Shown here one piece after another: positions 8,013 through 19,757 of a stretch of DNA of 61,358 nt; positions within the stretch are counted from its first letter, which is position 1, and every line of letters starts with the position of its first letter. The translations under genes were made by a program, and so were the position numbers. Below the pieces are notes generated by a model. The model was not told the DNA's origin. It worked only from the letters and a program-made list of their open reading frames with translations, and did no database searches. Location of the stretch: contig NZ_JACIXG010000024.1 of NCBI RefSeq assembly GCF_014360585.1, forward strand, positions 1 through 61,358. The letters run 5' to 3'. The stretch comes from Nocardioides sp. GTDB taxonomy: Bacteria > Actinomycetota > Actinomycetes > Propionibacteriales > Nocardioidaceae.

Positions 8013-8663
8013 CTAGTGGAACGCGCGATGAGACAGGAGCGACACGTTCTTGTCCGCACACCCGGTCGTCTCGTGACGGACGAACTGGGAGTCGTAGGAA
8101 TCCGGCACGTAGACCCGGAACCCGTCCACCTTGGTCGGCTTGCACTTCGAGGCCGGATAGTTCTCGGCCGTCGACTCCGCGACCTCGCTGACTGCCACCT
8201 GGCCGGGCTTCATGATCACCGTGCGCCACGAGCCCTTGCGGACCGCCGGCGCACCGATCTGGGTGCCGTCGTCGCCACCGACGTACGAGAGCCCGCCGAA
8301 GCCACCCAGGGCACAGGCACGGTCGGAGACGTTGGTCAGCGTGATCTCGCCGAACCGCGACCCCGCGCCCGAATCGGTCGCACGATAGCCGGCCTTCAGG
8401 TCGGCGTTGGTGCACTTCGGGGTCGACGGGTCTGCCGCCGCAGGCTCAGAAGAATCAGATGACTCAGTCCTCACCGGCGAACCCCCCGTGGCCGCCGGTG
8501 AGGACTGAGACGGGGACGGTGAGCTGCTCGCCCGGGTGGGATCCACGGTCCCGGAGGCAGATGGTGACGAGTCGACCGCCCCATCGTTCGTCGACGCGCA
8601 ACCTCCCGCCGCGAGCACGCCGAGGATCCCGATTCCGACCAGCACCAGTCGTACGCGCAGCAT
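8013..8663 (-). CDS. DUF4232 domain lipoprotein
   Basis: 216 residues, ATG preceded by GAGGAG. The lipobox LAAGGC gives a lipidated cysteine at about 22. A Ser/Pro/Thr-rich linker (about 25-80) leads to a DUF4232 domain beginning at about CTNADLKAGYRATDSGAG with conserved cysteines. Such proteins are exported actinobacterial lipoproteins of unknown role. The linker contains a perfect 17-bp inverted repeat, which is unusual inside a coding region. Confidence 0.8.
   Translation of the reverse strand: MLRVRLVLVGIGILGVLAAGGCASTNDGAVDSSPSASGTVDPTRASSSPSPSQSSPAATGGSPVRTESSDSSEPAAADPSTPKCTNADLKAGYRATDSGAGSRFGEITLTNVSDRACALGGFGGLSYVGGDDGTQIGAPAVRKGSWRTVIMKPGQVAVSEVAESTAENYPASKCKPTKVDGFRVYVPDSYDSQFVRHETTGCADKNVSLLSHRAFH
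8463..8509. repeat. Perfect 17-bp inverted repeat inside the DUF4232 gene
   Basis: Arms CTCAGTCCTCACCGGCG (8463-8479) and CGCCGGTGAGGACTGAG (8493-8509) are exact reverse complements with a 13-base loop. They lie in the low-complexity linker, where insertion would be tolerated. Confidence 0.8.
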
Positions 8664-8789
8664 CTTCGCTCCTCGAGTAGCAGATGCGGCCAGATGAACC
8701 CAGCCAGAAACTCATCGTCCCACCCCTGAGACGCGTGGCCCGGCCGGTTCGTTGCGTCGAGCCACGAAGAAATTTTCGCAGCCTCGAAA

Positions 8790-8828
8790 AGACCGAAGGC
8801 CCCGCCTCCGAGGGAGGCGGGGCCTTCA
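8790..8828 (-). terminator. Rho-independent terminator of rpoC
   Basis: Perfect 15-bp stem GAAGGCCCCGCCTCC / GGAGGCGGGGCCTTC with a 3-base loop, 13 bases after the rpoC stop, followed on the minus strand by a TCTTTT tract. It should end the rpoBC transcript. Confidence 0.9.
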
Positions 8829-8841
8829 GCTGACTACTGGA

Positions 8842-12717
<3,876 letters not shown>

Positions 12718-12771
12718 GATGGCTTCCAGTTCCTTCGTTAGTTCTTGGAAAGTTCAAAGGGGACTGAGGGA

Positions 12772-12797
12772 GGGAGGTACGCCGAGGCGTACCTCCC
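12772..12797 (-). other. Hairpin in the rpoB-rpoC intergenic gap
   Basis: GGGAGGTACGCC and GGCGTACCTCCC pair nearly loop-to-loop (12-bp arms, 2-base gap, so effectively an 11-bp stem with a 4-base loop) just after the rpoB stop. There is no U-run after it on the minus strand. This fits an RNA processing or partial attenuation site better than a terminator. Confidence 0.6.
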
Positions 12798-12802
12798 GCT
12801 CG

Positions 12803-15800
12803 TCAGACTTCCTCTACGGAAGAGGGCTCGCGACGGGAGAGGTCGATGCCGAGCTCCTCGGCGGCGCGGAAGACGTCTTCCTCCGCGTCACGAAGCTCGA
12901 TCGCCGAACCGTCCTGGCTCAGCACCTCGACGTTCAGGCACAGCGACTGCATCTCCTTGACGAGAACCTTGAACGACTCCGGGATACCCGAGTCGGGGAT
13001 GTTCTCGCCCTTGACGATCGCCTCGTACACCTTCACACGGCCGGGCACGTCGTCGGACTTGATGGTGAGGAGCTCCTGCAGGGCGTAGGCGGCGCCGTAC
13101 GCCTCCATCGCCCAGACCTCCATCTCACCGAAGCGCTGGCCACCGAACTGGGCCTTACCGCCGAGCGGCTGCTGGGTGATCATCGAGTACGGACCGGTCG
13201 AACGCGCGTGGATCTTGTCGTCGACCAGGTGGTGCAGCTTCAGGATGTACATGTAACCCACGGCCACCGGCTCCGGGAACGGCTCGCCGGAGCGGCCGTC
13301 GAAGAGGCGGGCCTTGCCGTCGGTGCCGACCACACGCCGACCGTCCCGATTGGGGAGGGTCGCGCTGAGCAGACCGGTGATCTCGTCCTCACGCGCACCG
13401 TCGAAGACCGGGGTGGCCACCTTGGTGCCCGGGTCGGCCTTGTCGGCGTGGATCTTGATCAGGCGCTGCTTCCAGGCGCTGTCCTCGGGGTCCTCGGAGA
13501 GGTTGAGGTCCCAACCCTGCTTGGCGAGCCAGCCGAGGTGGAGCTCCAGGACCTGTCCGATGTTCATACGACGCGGGACACCGAGCGGGTTGAGCAGGAC
13601 GTCGACCGGGGTGCCGTCCTCCATGAACGGCATGTCCTCGACCGGCAGGATCTTCGCGATGACGCCCTTGTTGCCGTGACGGCCGGCGAGCTTGTCACCC
13701 ACGGAGATCTTGCGCTTCTGCGCCACGTAGACCCGAACCAGCTGGTTCACGCCCGGGGGCAGCTCGTCGCCCTCCTCACGGTCGAAGACGCGGACACCGA
13801 TGACGGTGCCCTCCTCGCCGTGCGGAACCTTCATCGAGGTGTCGCGGACCTCGCGCGCCTTCTCACCGAAGATCGCGCGGAGCAGGCGCTCCTCCGGGGT
13901 CAGCTCGGTCTCGCCCTTCGGGGTGACCTTGCCGACGAGGATGTCACCGGTGGTGACCTCGGCGCCGATGCGGATGATGCCGCGCTCGTCGAGGTCGGCC
14001 AGCATCTCCTCGGAGACGTTCGGGATGTCCCGGGTGATCTCCTCCGGGCCCAGCTTGGTGTCGCGAGCGTCGACCTCGTGCTCCTCGATGTGGATCGAGG
14101 TGAGGTAGTCCTGCTGCACCAGACGCTGGGAGAGGATGATCGCGTCCTCGTAGTTGTGGCCCTGCCACGACTGGAAGGCGACCAGGAGGTTGGCACCCAG
14201 TGCCATCTCGGCACCCTGGGTCGCCGGACCGTCGGCCAGCGGGGAGCCGACCTCGACCCGGGCGCCCTCGTCGACCAGCGGCTGCTGGTTGACGCAGTTG
14301 CCCTGGTTGGAGCGCTCGAACTTCGCCAGCTTGTAGCTGGTGTAGGTGCCGTCGTCGTTGAGGGTCTCGATCAGGTCGGAGGAGACCTCCTTGACCACAC
14401 CGGCCTTCTTCGCGAGGAGCACGTCACCGGCGTCGACAGCCGCGCGGTACTCGATGCCCGTGCCGACCAGCGGCGAGTCGCTGCGCACCAGCGGCACCGC
14501 CTGACGCTGCATGTTGGCGCCCATGAGCGCACGGTTGGCGTCGTCGTGCTCGAGGAACGGGATCAGCGCGGTCGCGACCGACACCATCTGGCGCGGCGAG
14601 ACGTCGATGTAGTCGACCTCGTCGGCCAGGAGCTCGGAGACCTCACCGTCGCGCTGGCGGACCAGCACTCGCTCGGTCGCGAACTTCATGTTCTCGTCGA
14701 CGGCCGCGTTGGCCTGCGCGATGACGTAGCGGTCCTCGTCGTCGGCGGTCAGGTAGTCGATCTTGTCGGTGACGACGCCGTTCTCGACCTTGCGGTAGGG
14801 CGTCTCGACGAAGCCGAACGGGTTGATCCGGCCGAAGGAGGCCAGCGAACCGATCAGACCGATGTTGGGACCTTCAGGGGTCTCGATCGGACACATCCGG
14901 CCGTAGTGCGACGGGTGGACGTCTCGGACCTCCATGCCGGCGCGGTCACGGGAGAGACCACCCGGGCCCAGAGCAGACAGACGCCGCTTGTGCGTCAGAC
15001 CCGCGAGCGGGTTGTTCTGGTCCATGAACTGCGAGAGCTGCGAGGTGCCGAAGAACTCCTTCAGCGCAGCGACCACGGGACGGATGTTGATCAGGGACTG
15101 CGGCGTGATCGCCTCGACGTCCTGGGTCGTCATCCGCTCACGCACGACGCGCTCCATACGAGCAAGACCCGTACGCAGCTGGTTCTGGATCAGCTCGCCG
15201 ACCGTACGCATCCGGCGGTTGCCGAAGTGGTCGATGTCGTCGGCGGCGACGTCGGTGACGCCGGCCGGCATCTCGAGCTGCGCACGCCCGTCGTGCAGCG
15301 CCACGATGTACTTGATCGTCGCGACGATGTCGTCGACGGTCAGCGTCTGCTGGTCGAAGGCCTCGGTCAGACCGAGCTTCTTGTTGACCTTGTAGCGACC
15401 GACCTTGGCGGTGTCGTACCGCTTCGGGTTGAAGTAGTAGTTGTTCAGCAGCGTCTGCGCGGCCTCACGCGTGGGGGGCTCGCCCGGGCGCAGCTTGCGG
15501 TAGATGTCGAGCAGCGCGTCGTCCTGAGCGGTGGTGCTGTCCTTCTCCAGGGTCAGCATCATCGACTCGTACTCGCCGAACTCCTCGCGGATCTGCTCGT
15601 TGGTCCAGCCGAGGGCCTTGAGCAGCACGGTGACGTTCTGCTTGCGCTTGCGGTCGAGGCGAACGCCGACCAGGTCGCGCTTGTCGATCTCGAACTCGAG
15701 CCAGGCACCGCGGCTCGGGATCAGCTTGGCGGTGTAGATGTCCTTGTCGGACGTCTTGTCAGCGGTGCGCTCGAAGTAGACACCCGGGGACCGGACGAGC

Positions 15801-16273
15801 TGCGAGACGACGACGCGCTCGGTGCCGTTGATGACGAAGGTGCCCTGTTCGGTCATGAGCGGGAAGTCACCCATGAAGACCGTCTGGCCCTTGATCTCAC
15901 CAGTGTCGTTGTTGGTGAACTCCGCCGAGACATAGAGAGGCGCGGAGTAGGTGAAGTCCTTCTCCTTGCACTCCTCGACGGTGTACTTGGGGTCGTAGAA
16001 GACAGGGCTCTCGAACGAGAGGGACATCGTCTCCGAGAAGTCCTCGATCGGGGAGATCTCCTCGAAGATCTCCTGCAGACCGGACTTGTGAGACACGTCC
16101 TCGCCCGCTGCTTCGCGGGCGGCGACCTGCTCCTGCCAGCGCTCGTTACCGATCAACCAGTCGAAGCTGTCGGTCTGGAGGGCGAGGAGCTTGGGAAGCT
16201 CGAGAGGCTCTGAGATCTTTGCGAAAGAGATGCGGCGAGGGGTGGAGTCACCCGACGAGGTGCGCGCGGCCAA
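12803..16273 (-). CDS. rpoB: DNA-directed RNA polymerase subunit beta
   Basis: 1156 residues from a TTG at 16273, chosen because AAGGA lies 6 bases upstream and because the longer frame (to 16402) would start inside the promoter. The protein then begins with [19 protein letters not shown], like other actinobacterial RpoB. The rifampicin region [20 protein letters not shown] is intact, with the His and the following Ser of wild type, so susceptibility is predicted. Other landmarks are [20 protein letters not shown] and, near the C-terminus, [20 protein letters not shown]. Co-transcribed with rpoC. Confidence 0.98.
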   Translation of the reverse strand: MAARTSSGDSTPRRISFAKISEPLELPKLLALQTDSFDWLIGNERWQEQVAAREAAGEDVSHKSGLQEIFEEISPIEDFSETMSLSFESPVFYDPKYTVEECKEKDFTYSAPLYVSAEFTNNDTGEIKGQTVFMGDFPLMTEQGTFVINGTERVVVSQLVRSPGVYFERTADKTSDKDIYTAKLIPSRGAWLEFEIDKRDLVGVRLDRKRKQNVTVLLKALGWTNEQIREEFGEYESMMLTLEKDSTTAQDDALLDIYRKLRPGEPPTREAAQTLLNNYYFNPKRYDTAKVGRYKVNKKLGLTEAFDQQTLTVDDIVATIKYIVALHDGRAQLEMPAGVTDVAADDIDHFGNRRMRTVGELIQNQLRTGLARMERVVRERMTTQDVEAITPQSLINIRPVVAALKEFFGTSQLSQFMDQNNPLAGLTHKRRLSALGPGGLSRDRAGMEVRDVHPSHYGRMCPIETPEGPNIGLIGSLASFGRINPFGFVETPYRKVENGVVTDKIDYLTADDEDRYVIAQANAAVDENMKFATERVLVRQRDGEVSELLADEVDYIDVSPRQMVSVATALIPFLEHDDANRALMGANMQRQAVPLVRSDSPLVGTGIEYRAAVDAGDVLLAKKAGVVKEVSSDLIETLNDDGTYTSYKLAKFERSNQGNCVNQQPLVDEGARVEVGSPLADGPATQGAEMALGANLLVAFQSWQGHNYEDAIILSQRLVQQDYLTSIHIEEHEVDARDTKLGPEEITRDIPNVSEEMLADLDERGIIRIGAEVTTGDILVGKVTPKGETELTPEERLLRAIFGEKAREVRDTSMKVPHGEEGTVIGVRVFDREEGDELPPGVNQLVRVYVAQKRKISVGDKLAGRHGNKGVIAKILPVEDMPFMEDGTPVDVLLNPLGVPRRMNIGQVLELHLGWLAKQGWDLNLSEDPEDSAWKQRLIKIHADKADPGTKVATPVFDGAREDEITGLLSATLPNRDGRRVVGTDGKARLFDGRSGEPFPEPVAVGYMYILKLHHLVDDKIHARSTGPYSMITQQPLGGKAQFGGQRFGEMEVWAMEAYGAAYALQELLTIKSDDVPGRVKVYEAIVKGENIPDSGIPESFKVLVKEMQSLCLNVEVLSQDGSAIELRDAEEDVFRAAEELGIDLSRREPSSVEEV

Positions 16274-16375
16274 GAGGAATCCTTCGACAAGGTTCGCAGG
16301 TGGATTCGCAGCACGCCGACCACCGAACAGCCACCGGGCAGGCTGAGGGGCATATGAAGGCATGCGCAAAGCGCC

Positions 16376-16404
16376 ATCGTACGCTATAAAAGCGCACTTC
16401 ACAA
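16376..16404 (-). promoter_or_regulatory. rpoB promoter (-35 TTGTGA, 17 bp, -10 TACGAT)
   Basis: On the minus strand TTGTGA (16404-16399) and TACGAT (16381-16376) are separated by exactly 17 bases. Transcription would start near 16369, giving a leader of about 95 bases before the TTG. A second candidate with GTGTGA, 17 bp, TATTAA lies just upstream, ending about 16424. Confidence 0.65.
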
Positions 16405-16633
16405 CACCGGGCCCAGTTAATAGTCCGGCGTACCTTCATTCACACCTATGGCGCCCGAGCTTCGGCGTTGGTGGTGCACTGCCTTGTCGAGCATCGCGGA
16501 TGATCATGCGCCCCATCGGCACCCTGGGTCAAGCGTTCGAGCCAATCGGTCCGCCTCCCGGGAAGTTGTTCCAATCACTTGACAGGTAGCGCAAAGGCAC
16601 GGCTGACCGGCCCCGATGAGGCCCGACGGCGAG
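16405..16633. other. Non-coding region upstream of rpoB
   Basis: Together with the promoter and leader this makes a 360-bp gap between rpoB and the mce-associated gene. Apart from the two candidate promoters no gene, repeat or strong terminator was seen. The distal half (16500-16620) contains only scattered short GC palindromes. Confidence 0.5.
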
Positions 16634-17626
16634 CTAGTCCTTGCTGGGACGCGTCTCGACCTTGTCGACCAGCCACTCGTCGTCGACCTTGGCCATCGTG
16701 AGCATCGCGTACTCCTGATAGCCGATCGGGGTGCTCCGCTGGGCGTTGGTGACCTGGCGGTCGACCAGCACCAGGACCTGCACGGTCTCCTCGGAGACCC
16801 GGATGACGCCGGCGTCGACCGGCGGGAGCGTCTTCACCACGGTCTTCGTCTCGGGGACGTTGTCGACGAGCACGGCGAAGAGACGGTCGTAGTCCTCGCG
16901 GTAGTCCTTCGTCATCACCTCATGAGCCTTGCTCTTCGACTCGTCCATCTTGCTGTGGTCGTAGGAGAGCAGCGGGACGACGGCCTTCTTCGCCGCCTCG
17001 AGCGCTTCGCCGCCCTGCTCCTCGACCAGGAGCTTGTGGTTGCGGGAGATCTCCTTGCCGACCGCGCCCTCGACCGTGCTGGTCGTGACGTTGTTGTTGG
17101 AGACGGTGACGACCTTCTCCTGGCCGAAGAAGACCACCCCGGCGGCGACGACCGCGGCCAGAGCCAGGACGCCGGCGGCGGCCAGCCCCCACGTCGGGAG
17201 CACCGGCAGCGTACGACCGGCGGACTCCTTCACGTCGGCGTCAGCGTCGTCTGCGTCTGCGTCGTCGGCGTCCGGCTCCGGCTCGTCGTGTACGTCGGCG
17301 ATCGCCCCTGCTTCGACGAAAACGGTCTCGTCGTCGAGCGCCTCCGCGTCCTCGTCGACCGCTGCCTCGTCGGTCGCTGCCTCGTCGGTCGCTGCCTCGT
17401 CGGTCGCTGCCTCGTCGGTCGCAGCTTCCTCGCGAGCGGCCAGCTCAGCGTCGTACGCAGCCCGCTTCTCCTCGTCCAGCAGGACGGCAGCGGCTTCGTT
17501 GAGGGTGCGGAAGCGACGGTCGGTCGGATCCAGATCGGCGATCGCGGCCTTCCACGCCGCGCGGATCTCGTCGGTGGCGGCGTCGGGCTCGACGTCGAGC
17601 AGGTCGTACCAGGTGGGCTGGCTCAT
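16634..17626 (-). CDS. Membrane protein with degenerate J-domain, mce-operon accessory
   Basis: 330 residues from ATG 17626 (GGAGG 7 bases upstream). Residues 1-55 resemble a DnaJ domain (TWYDLLDVEPDAATDEIRAA and DEEKRAAYDAEL), but the HPD tripeptide that activates Hsp70 is LDP, so chaperone stimulation is unlikely. A TDEAA repeat and an acidic linker follow, then one membrane helix (WGLAAAGVLALAAVVAAGVVFF, about 150-172) and an extracytoplasmic domain like Mce-associated proteins. Its start codon lies in the 3' arm of a hairpin and overlaps a small upstream ORF. Last gene of the mce operon. Confidence 0.7.
   Translation of the reverse strand: MSQPTWYDLLDVEPDAATDEIRAAWKAAIADLDPTDRRFRTLNEAAAVLLDEEKRAAYDAELAAREEAATDEAATDEAATDEAATDEAAVDEDAEALDDETVFVEAGAIADVHDEPEPDADDADADDADADVKESAGRTLPVLPTWGLAAAGVLALAAVVAAGVVFFGQEKVVTVSNNNVTTSTVEGAVGKEISRNHKLLVEEQGGEALEAAKKAVVPLLSYDHSKMDESKSKAHEVMTKDYREDYDRLFAVLVDNVPETKTVVKTLPPVDAGVIRVSEETVQVLVLVDRQVTNAQRSTPIGYQEYAMLTMAKVDDEWLVDKVETRPSKD
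17352..17426 (-). repeat. 15-bp tandem repeat (five units) encoding TDEAA
   Basis: Five consecutive 15-bp units, the middle three identical (17367-17411), encode an acidic TDEAA/VDEDA repeat between the J-like domain and the membrane helix. Copy number is likely to vary between strains by slippage. Confidence 0.85.
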
Positions 17627-17709
17627 GCCGGCACCTCCGTAGAGAGAACCCAACGATACGGAGCCGCCGGCATGTTGAGCCCGTGATTCACTCGCTGACG
17701 CTCGCTCAT
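17623..17709 (-). CDS. 28-residue small ORF, mce operon copy 1
   Basis: ATG at 17709 overlaps the TGA of the upstream accessory gene (ATGA), and its own TGA overlaps the ATG of the next gene, so it fills the junction completely. The peptide begins MSERQRVN, contains MPAAPYRW and ends TEVPA. A second 28-codon ORF in the same operon (22395-22481) shares 15 of 28 residues and the same overlaps. Whether it is translated as a peptide or mainly couples ribosomes through the downstream hairpin is unknown. Too short for a family assignment. Confidence 0.55.
   Translation of the reverse strand: MSERQRVNHGLNMPAAPYRWVLSTEVPA
17624..17674 (-). promoter_or_regulatory. RBS- and start-codon-sequestering hairpin, copy 1
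   Basis: On the mRNA, CATGCCGGCGGCTCCGTA pairs with TACGGAGGTGCCGGCATG across a 15-base loop (16 of 18 positions). The 3' arm contains the GGAGG ribosome binding site and the ATG of the next gene. Copy 2 (22396-22446) keeps the structure with a G-C to C-G swap in the stem. It should make translation of the downstream gene depend on ribosomes crossing the small ORF. Confidence 0.7.
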
Positions 17710-18338
17710 GGGGTCACCCCTTCGCTGGGCTCCGTGGTGGGAGCCTCCTCGGCCGGATACCAGTCGTCGACCAGCCACTTCCCGTTCTGCTTCACGAGCT
17801 CCACCTCGGTCCGGGCGAGCTGGCGTGCCGCCTCGACACGCTCCTCGGATCCCTCGGACTTCGGGTAGCTGATCGCGAGCTCTGCCACGACCAGCACGGT
17901 CGCGCTGTCCTCGTCGAGGCCGGCGACCGCAGTGCTGTGCACCTCGCTGGTGCGGCCGACGCTCTGCTGGACGACGGTGGCCTCGGCGAAGGCGACGTTG
18001 CTCAGGAAGTTCTTCTCGAACTTCGGGGTGAGCAGCTCACCGACCTGCTCGCGATACTCCGGCATCGTCTTCTTGTCGCTGCCTACGTCCTCGGGCCCGT
18101 AGGTGTTGACCCGTCCGACGAACTTGTCGGCCGCGGCCCTCACCTGCTCCCGCTGGCTCACCACGGACTCGTCGGCTCCGCGGGTCAGCTGCCAGCCGAC
18201 GTAGCCGACGGCAGCGAGGATGACGGCGACCAACAGCGCCAGGATGCCCCAGCGGAGCTGGTTGGTCCGCTTGTCGCTCGCCCGGTCGGACGTAGCGCCG
18301 GTCTCCGCGTCGGGACCGGGATCGGTCGTGGTGCTCAA
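17706..18338 (-). CDS. Mce-associated membrane protein
   Basis: 210 residues with TTG start, AGGAA about 9 bases upstream. Basic/polar N-terminus, one membrane helix (WGILALLVAVILAAVGYVGW, about 30-49), then an extracytoplasmic domain ending in VELVKQNGKWLVDDWYP, a pattern shared by Mce-associated proteins (Rv0177/Rv0178 type). These help stabilise the Mce lipid-import complex. The TTG overlaps the TGA of a leftover mceF-like frame upstream, and its stop overlaps the small ORF start. Confidence 0.75.
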   Translation of the reverse strand: MSTTTDPGPDAETGATSDRASDKRTNQLRWGILALLVAVILAAVGYVGWQLTRGADESVVSQREQVRAAADKFVGRVNTYGPEDVGSDKKTMPEYREQVGELLTPKFEKNFLSNVAFAEATVVQQSVGRTSEVHSTAVAGLDEDSATVLVVAELAISYPKSEGSEERVEAARQLARTEVELVKQNGKWLVDDWYPAEEAPTTEPSEGVTP

Positions 18339-18443
18339 AGGATCACTTTTCCTGTAAAGGTGGCGGTCAGTCGCTCGGCGAGGAGCCAGTTCCGAGCATC
18401 ATCACCGTACGCCGCCGACGGATCGGTCGATGCGGCAGCACTC
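18335..18443 (-). pseudogene. Remnant of a duplicated mceF 3' end
   Basis: After the mceF stop (18489) another frame reads SAAASTDPSAAYGDDARNWL and runs to a TGA overlapping the next TTG start. It closely matches the true MceF end (STAAPSSYGDDAWKWL). This suggests a tandem partial duplication or frameshift that gave MceF a new, earlier stop while the old stop-start overlap survived. No start codon serves it alone. Confidence 0.5.
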
Positions 18444-18488
18444 CGGGACCCCGAGTCCGTGCGGCGGCGTGGCGGTCGGCTGGTCCGG

Positions 18489-19757
18489 CTACTCGGTCTC
18501 CATCGGCTGGAGGTAGAGCCACTTCCAGGCGTCGTCGCCGTAGGAGGACGGAGCCGCGGTCGAGACCGAGGCGTCCTCGGTGTCGCTCCAGGTGAGCTCG
18601 CCGGTCTTCGGGTCGAAGGTCGCGATCGAGCCGGTCTCACCAGCAGCCGCACGCGGCAGCTGGCTGGAACCGCGAGCGTTCGACTTGCTCGGGTCCTCGG
18701 TGCAGGAGACCTCCGTGTTGAACGGACGGCTCTCCAGATCCAGCGGGCTGCGCTTCTTCGTGCTCTCGTAGCCCTGCTTGCACGGCGTCTGGCTGGTCAG
18801 CGCCATCCCGAAGTGGGCCTGCGCCAGGCCGGGGTTGCCGACGTCGACGACCGCGAAGCTGCCCTCGACGACGGTCGGGAAGATCGAGAGCAGGTGCTTG
18901 AGGCCCGGGAGGTTCTTCCGGACGACCTTGCCGGTCACCAGCACCTCGTTGAGGAGCTCGCTGATCTCGACCTCGTTCTGCTCGAAGAACTGCCGCAGCT
19001 CGACGGAGCTGGCCGAGCCGCTCTCGATCAGCTTGATCAGGTCCTGGTTGGAGCCTGCCAGCGTGCCGGTGAACAGCTCCAGGTCGGACGCGAACGACTT
19101 GATCGCCGAGCTGCTGTCCAGCTGTCCCTGGAGGACGGTGTTGCTGTCCCGGATCAGCTGAGTGGTGAGCTCGAAGTTCTGGTCGGCGGTCTCCACGAAG
19201 GCGGTGCCGGTGTCGATGATGGTCTGCAGGTCCTGACCGGTGCCGGCGAAGCTCTTGCCGAGCTCGTCGACGGTCGTCGTGAGCGCCTTCTGGTCGACGG
19301 AGTTCACCGTCGTGGCGACGTCCTCGAGAAGCTTCTCGGTCGGCAGCGGCGTGGTCGTGGCGGCGCGGGCGATCTCCGACCCGTCCTCCAGGTAGGGCTC
19401 GCCCTTCGACTGCGGCTGCAGCTCCACGTACTGCTCACCGACTGCCGACCGGTTGCCGACCACGGCGAGGCTGTCGGCCGGGATCCTGTCCTGCCAGTCC
19501 TTGTCGATCTTCAGCGTCACGTCGACACCGGTGCGGTTGAGCACCAGCTCACCGACCTGGCCGATCTTCACGCCTCGGTAGTCGACCTCGGCATCCTCGT
19601 AGATGCCGCCGGACTGGGCGAAGTGGGCGACCACGACGTAGTGGTCCTTGATGAACAGGGACCCCAGGCGGGCATAGCGCGCACCGACGAAGCTGACCCC
19701 GACGAGGGTGATCAGCAAGAAGACCATCAGCTGCATCTTGGTCCGGCGGGTGATCAT
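18489..19757 (-). CDS. MceF-like MCE family protein
   Basis: 422 residues from ATG 19757, which overlaps the mceE TGA (ATGA). N-terminal membrane anchor (KMQLMVFLLITLVGVSFVGA), MCE domain with VAHFAQSGGIYEDAEVDYRGVKIGQV near 45-70 and VGEQYVELQP, then a long helical domain and a Ser/Thr-rich C-terminus ending YGDDAWKWLYLQPMETE. Sixth MCE protein of the operon; Mce proteins form the hexameric lipid-conducting channel of the cell envelope. The C-terminal motif is repeated just past its stop. Confidence 0.9.
   Translation of the reverse strand: MITRRTKMQLMVFLLITLVGVSFVGARYARLGSLFIKDHYVVVAHFAQSGGIYEDAEVDYRGVKIGQVGELVLNRTGVDVTLKIDKDWQDRIPADSLAVVGNRSAVGEQYVELQPQSKGEPYLEDGSEIARAATTTPLPTEKLLEDVATTVNSVDQKALTTTVDELGKSFAGTGQDLQTIIDTGTAFVETADQNFELTTQLIRDSNTVLQGQLDSSSAIKSFASDLELFTGTLAGSNQDLIKLIESGSASSVELRQFFEQNEVEISELLNEVLVTGKVVRKNLPGLKHLLSIFPTVVEGSFAVVDVGNPGLAQAHFGMALTSQTPCKQGYESTKKRSPLDLESRPFNTEVSCTEDPSKSNARGSSQLPRAAAGETGSIATFDPKTGELTWSDTEDASVSTAAPSSYGDDAWKWLYLQPMETE

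Noticed and set aside
16274..16402. Longer RpoB N-terminus starting at 16402
   Set aside because: It would begin inside the -35 box of a well-formed promoter; the TTG at 16273 has AAGGA at the right distance.
18335..18652. A separate 105-residue protein gene
   Set aside because: Its first two thirds are an Arg-rich out-of-frame reading of mceF; only the last part resembles MceF, so it is treated as a remnant.
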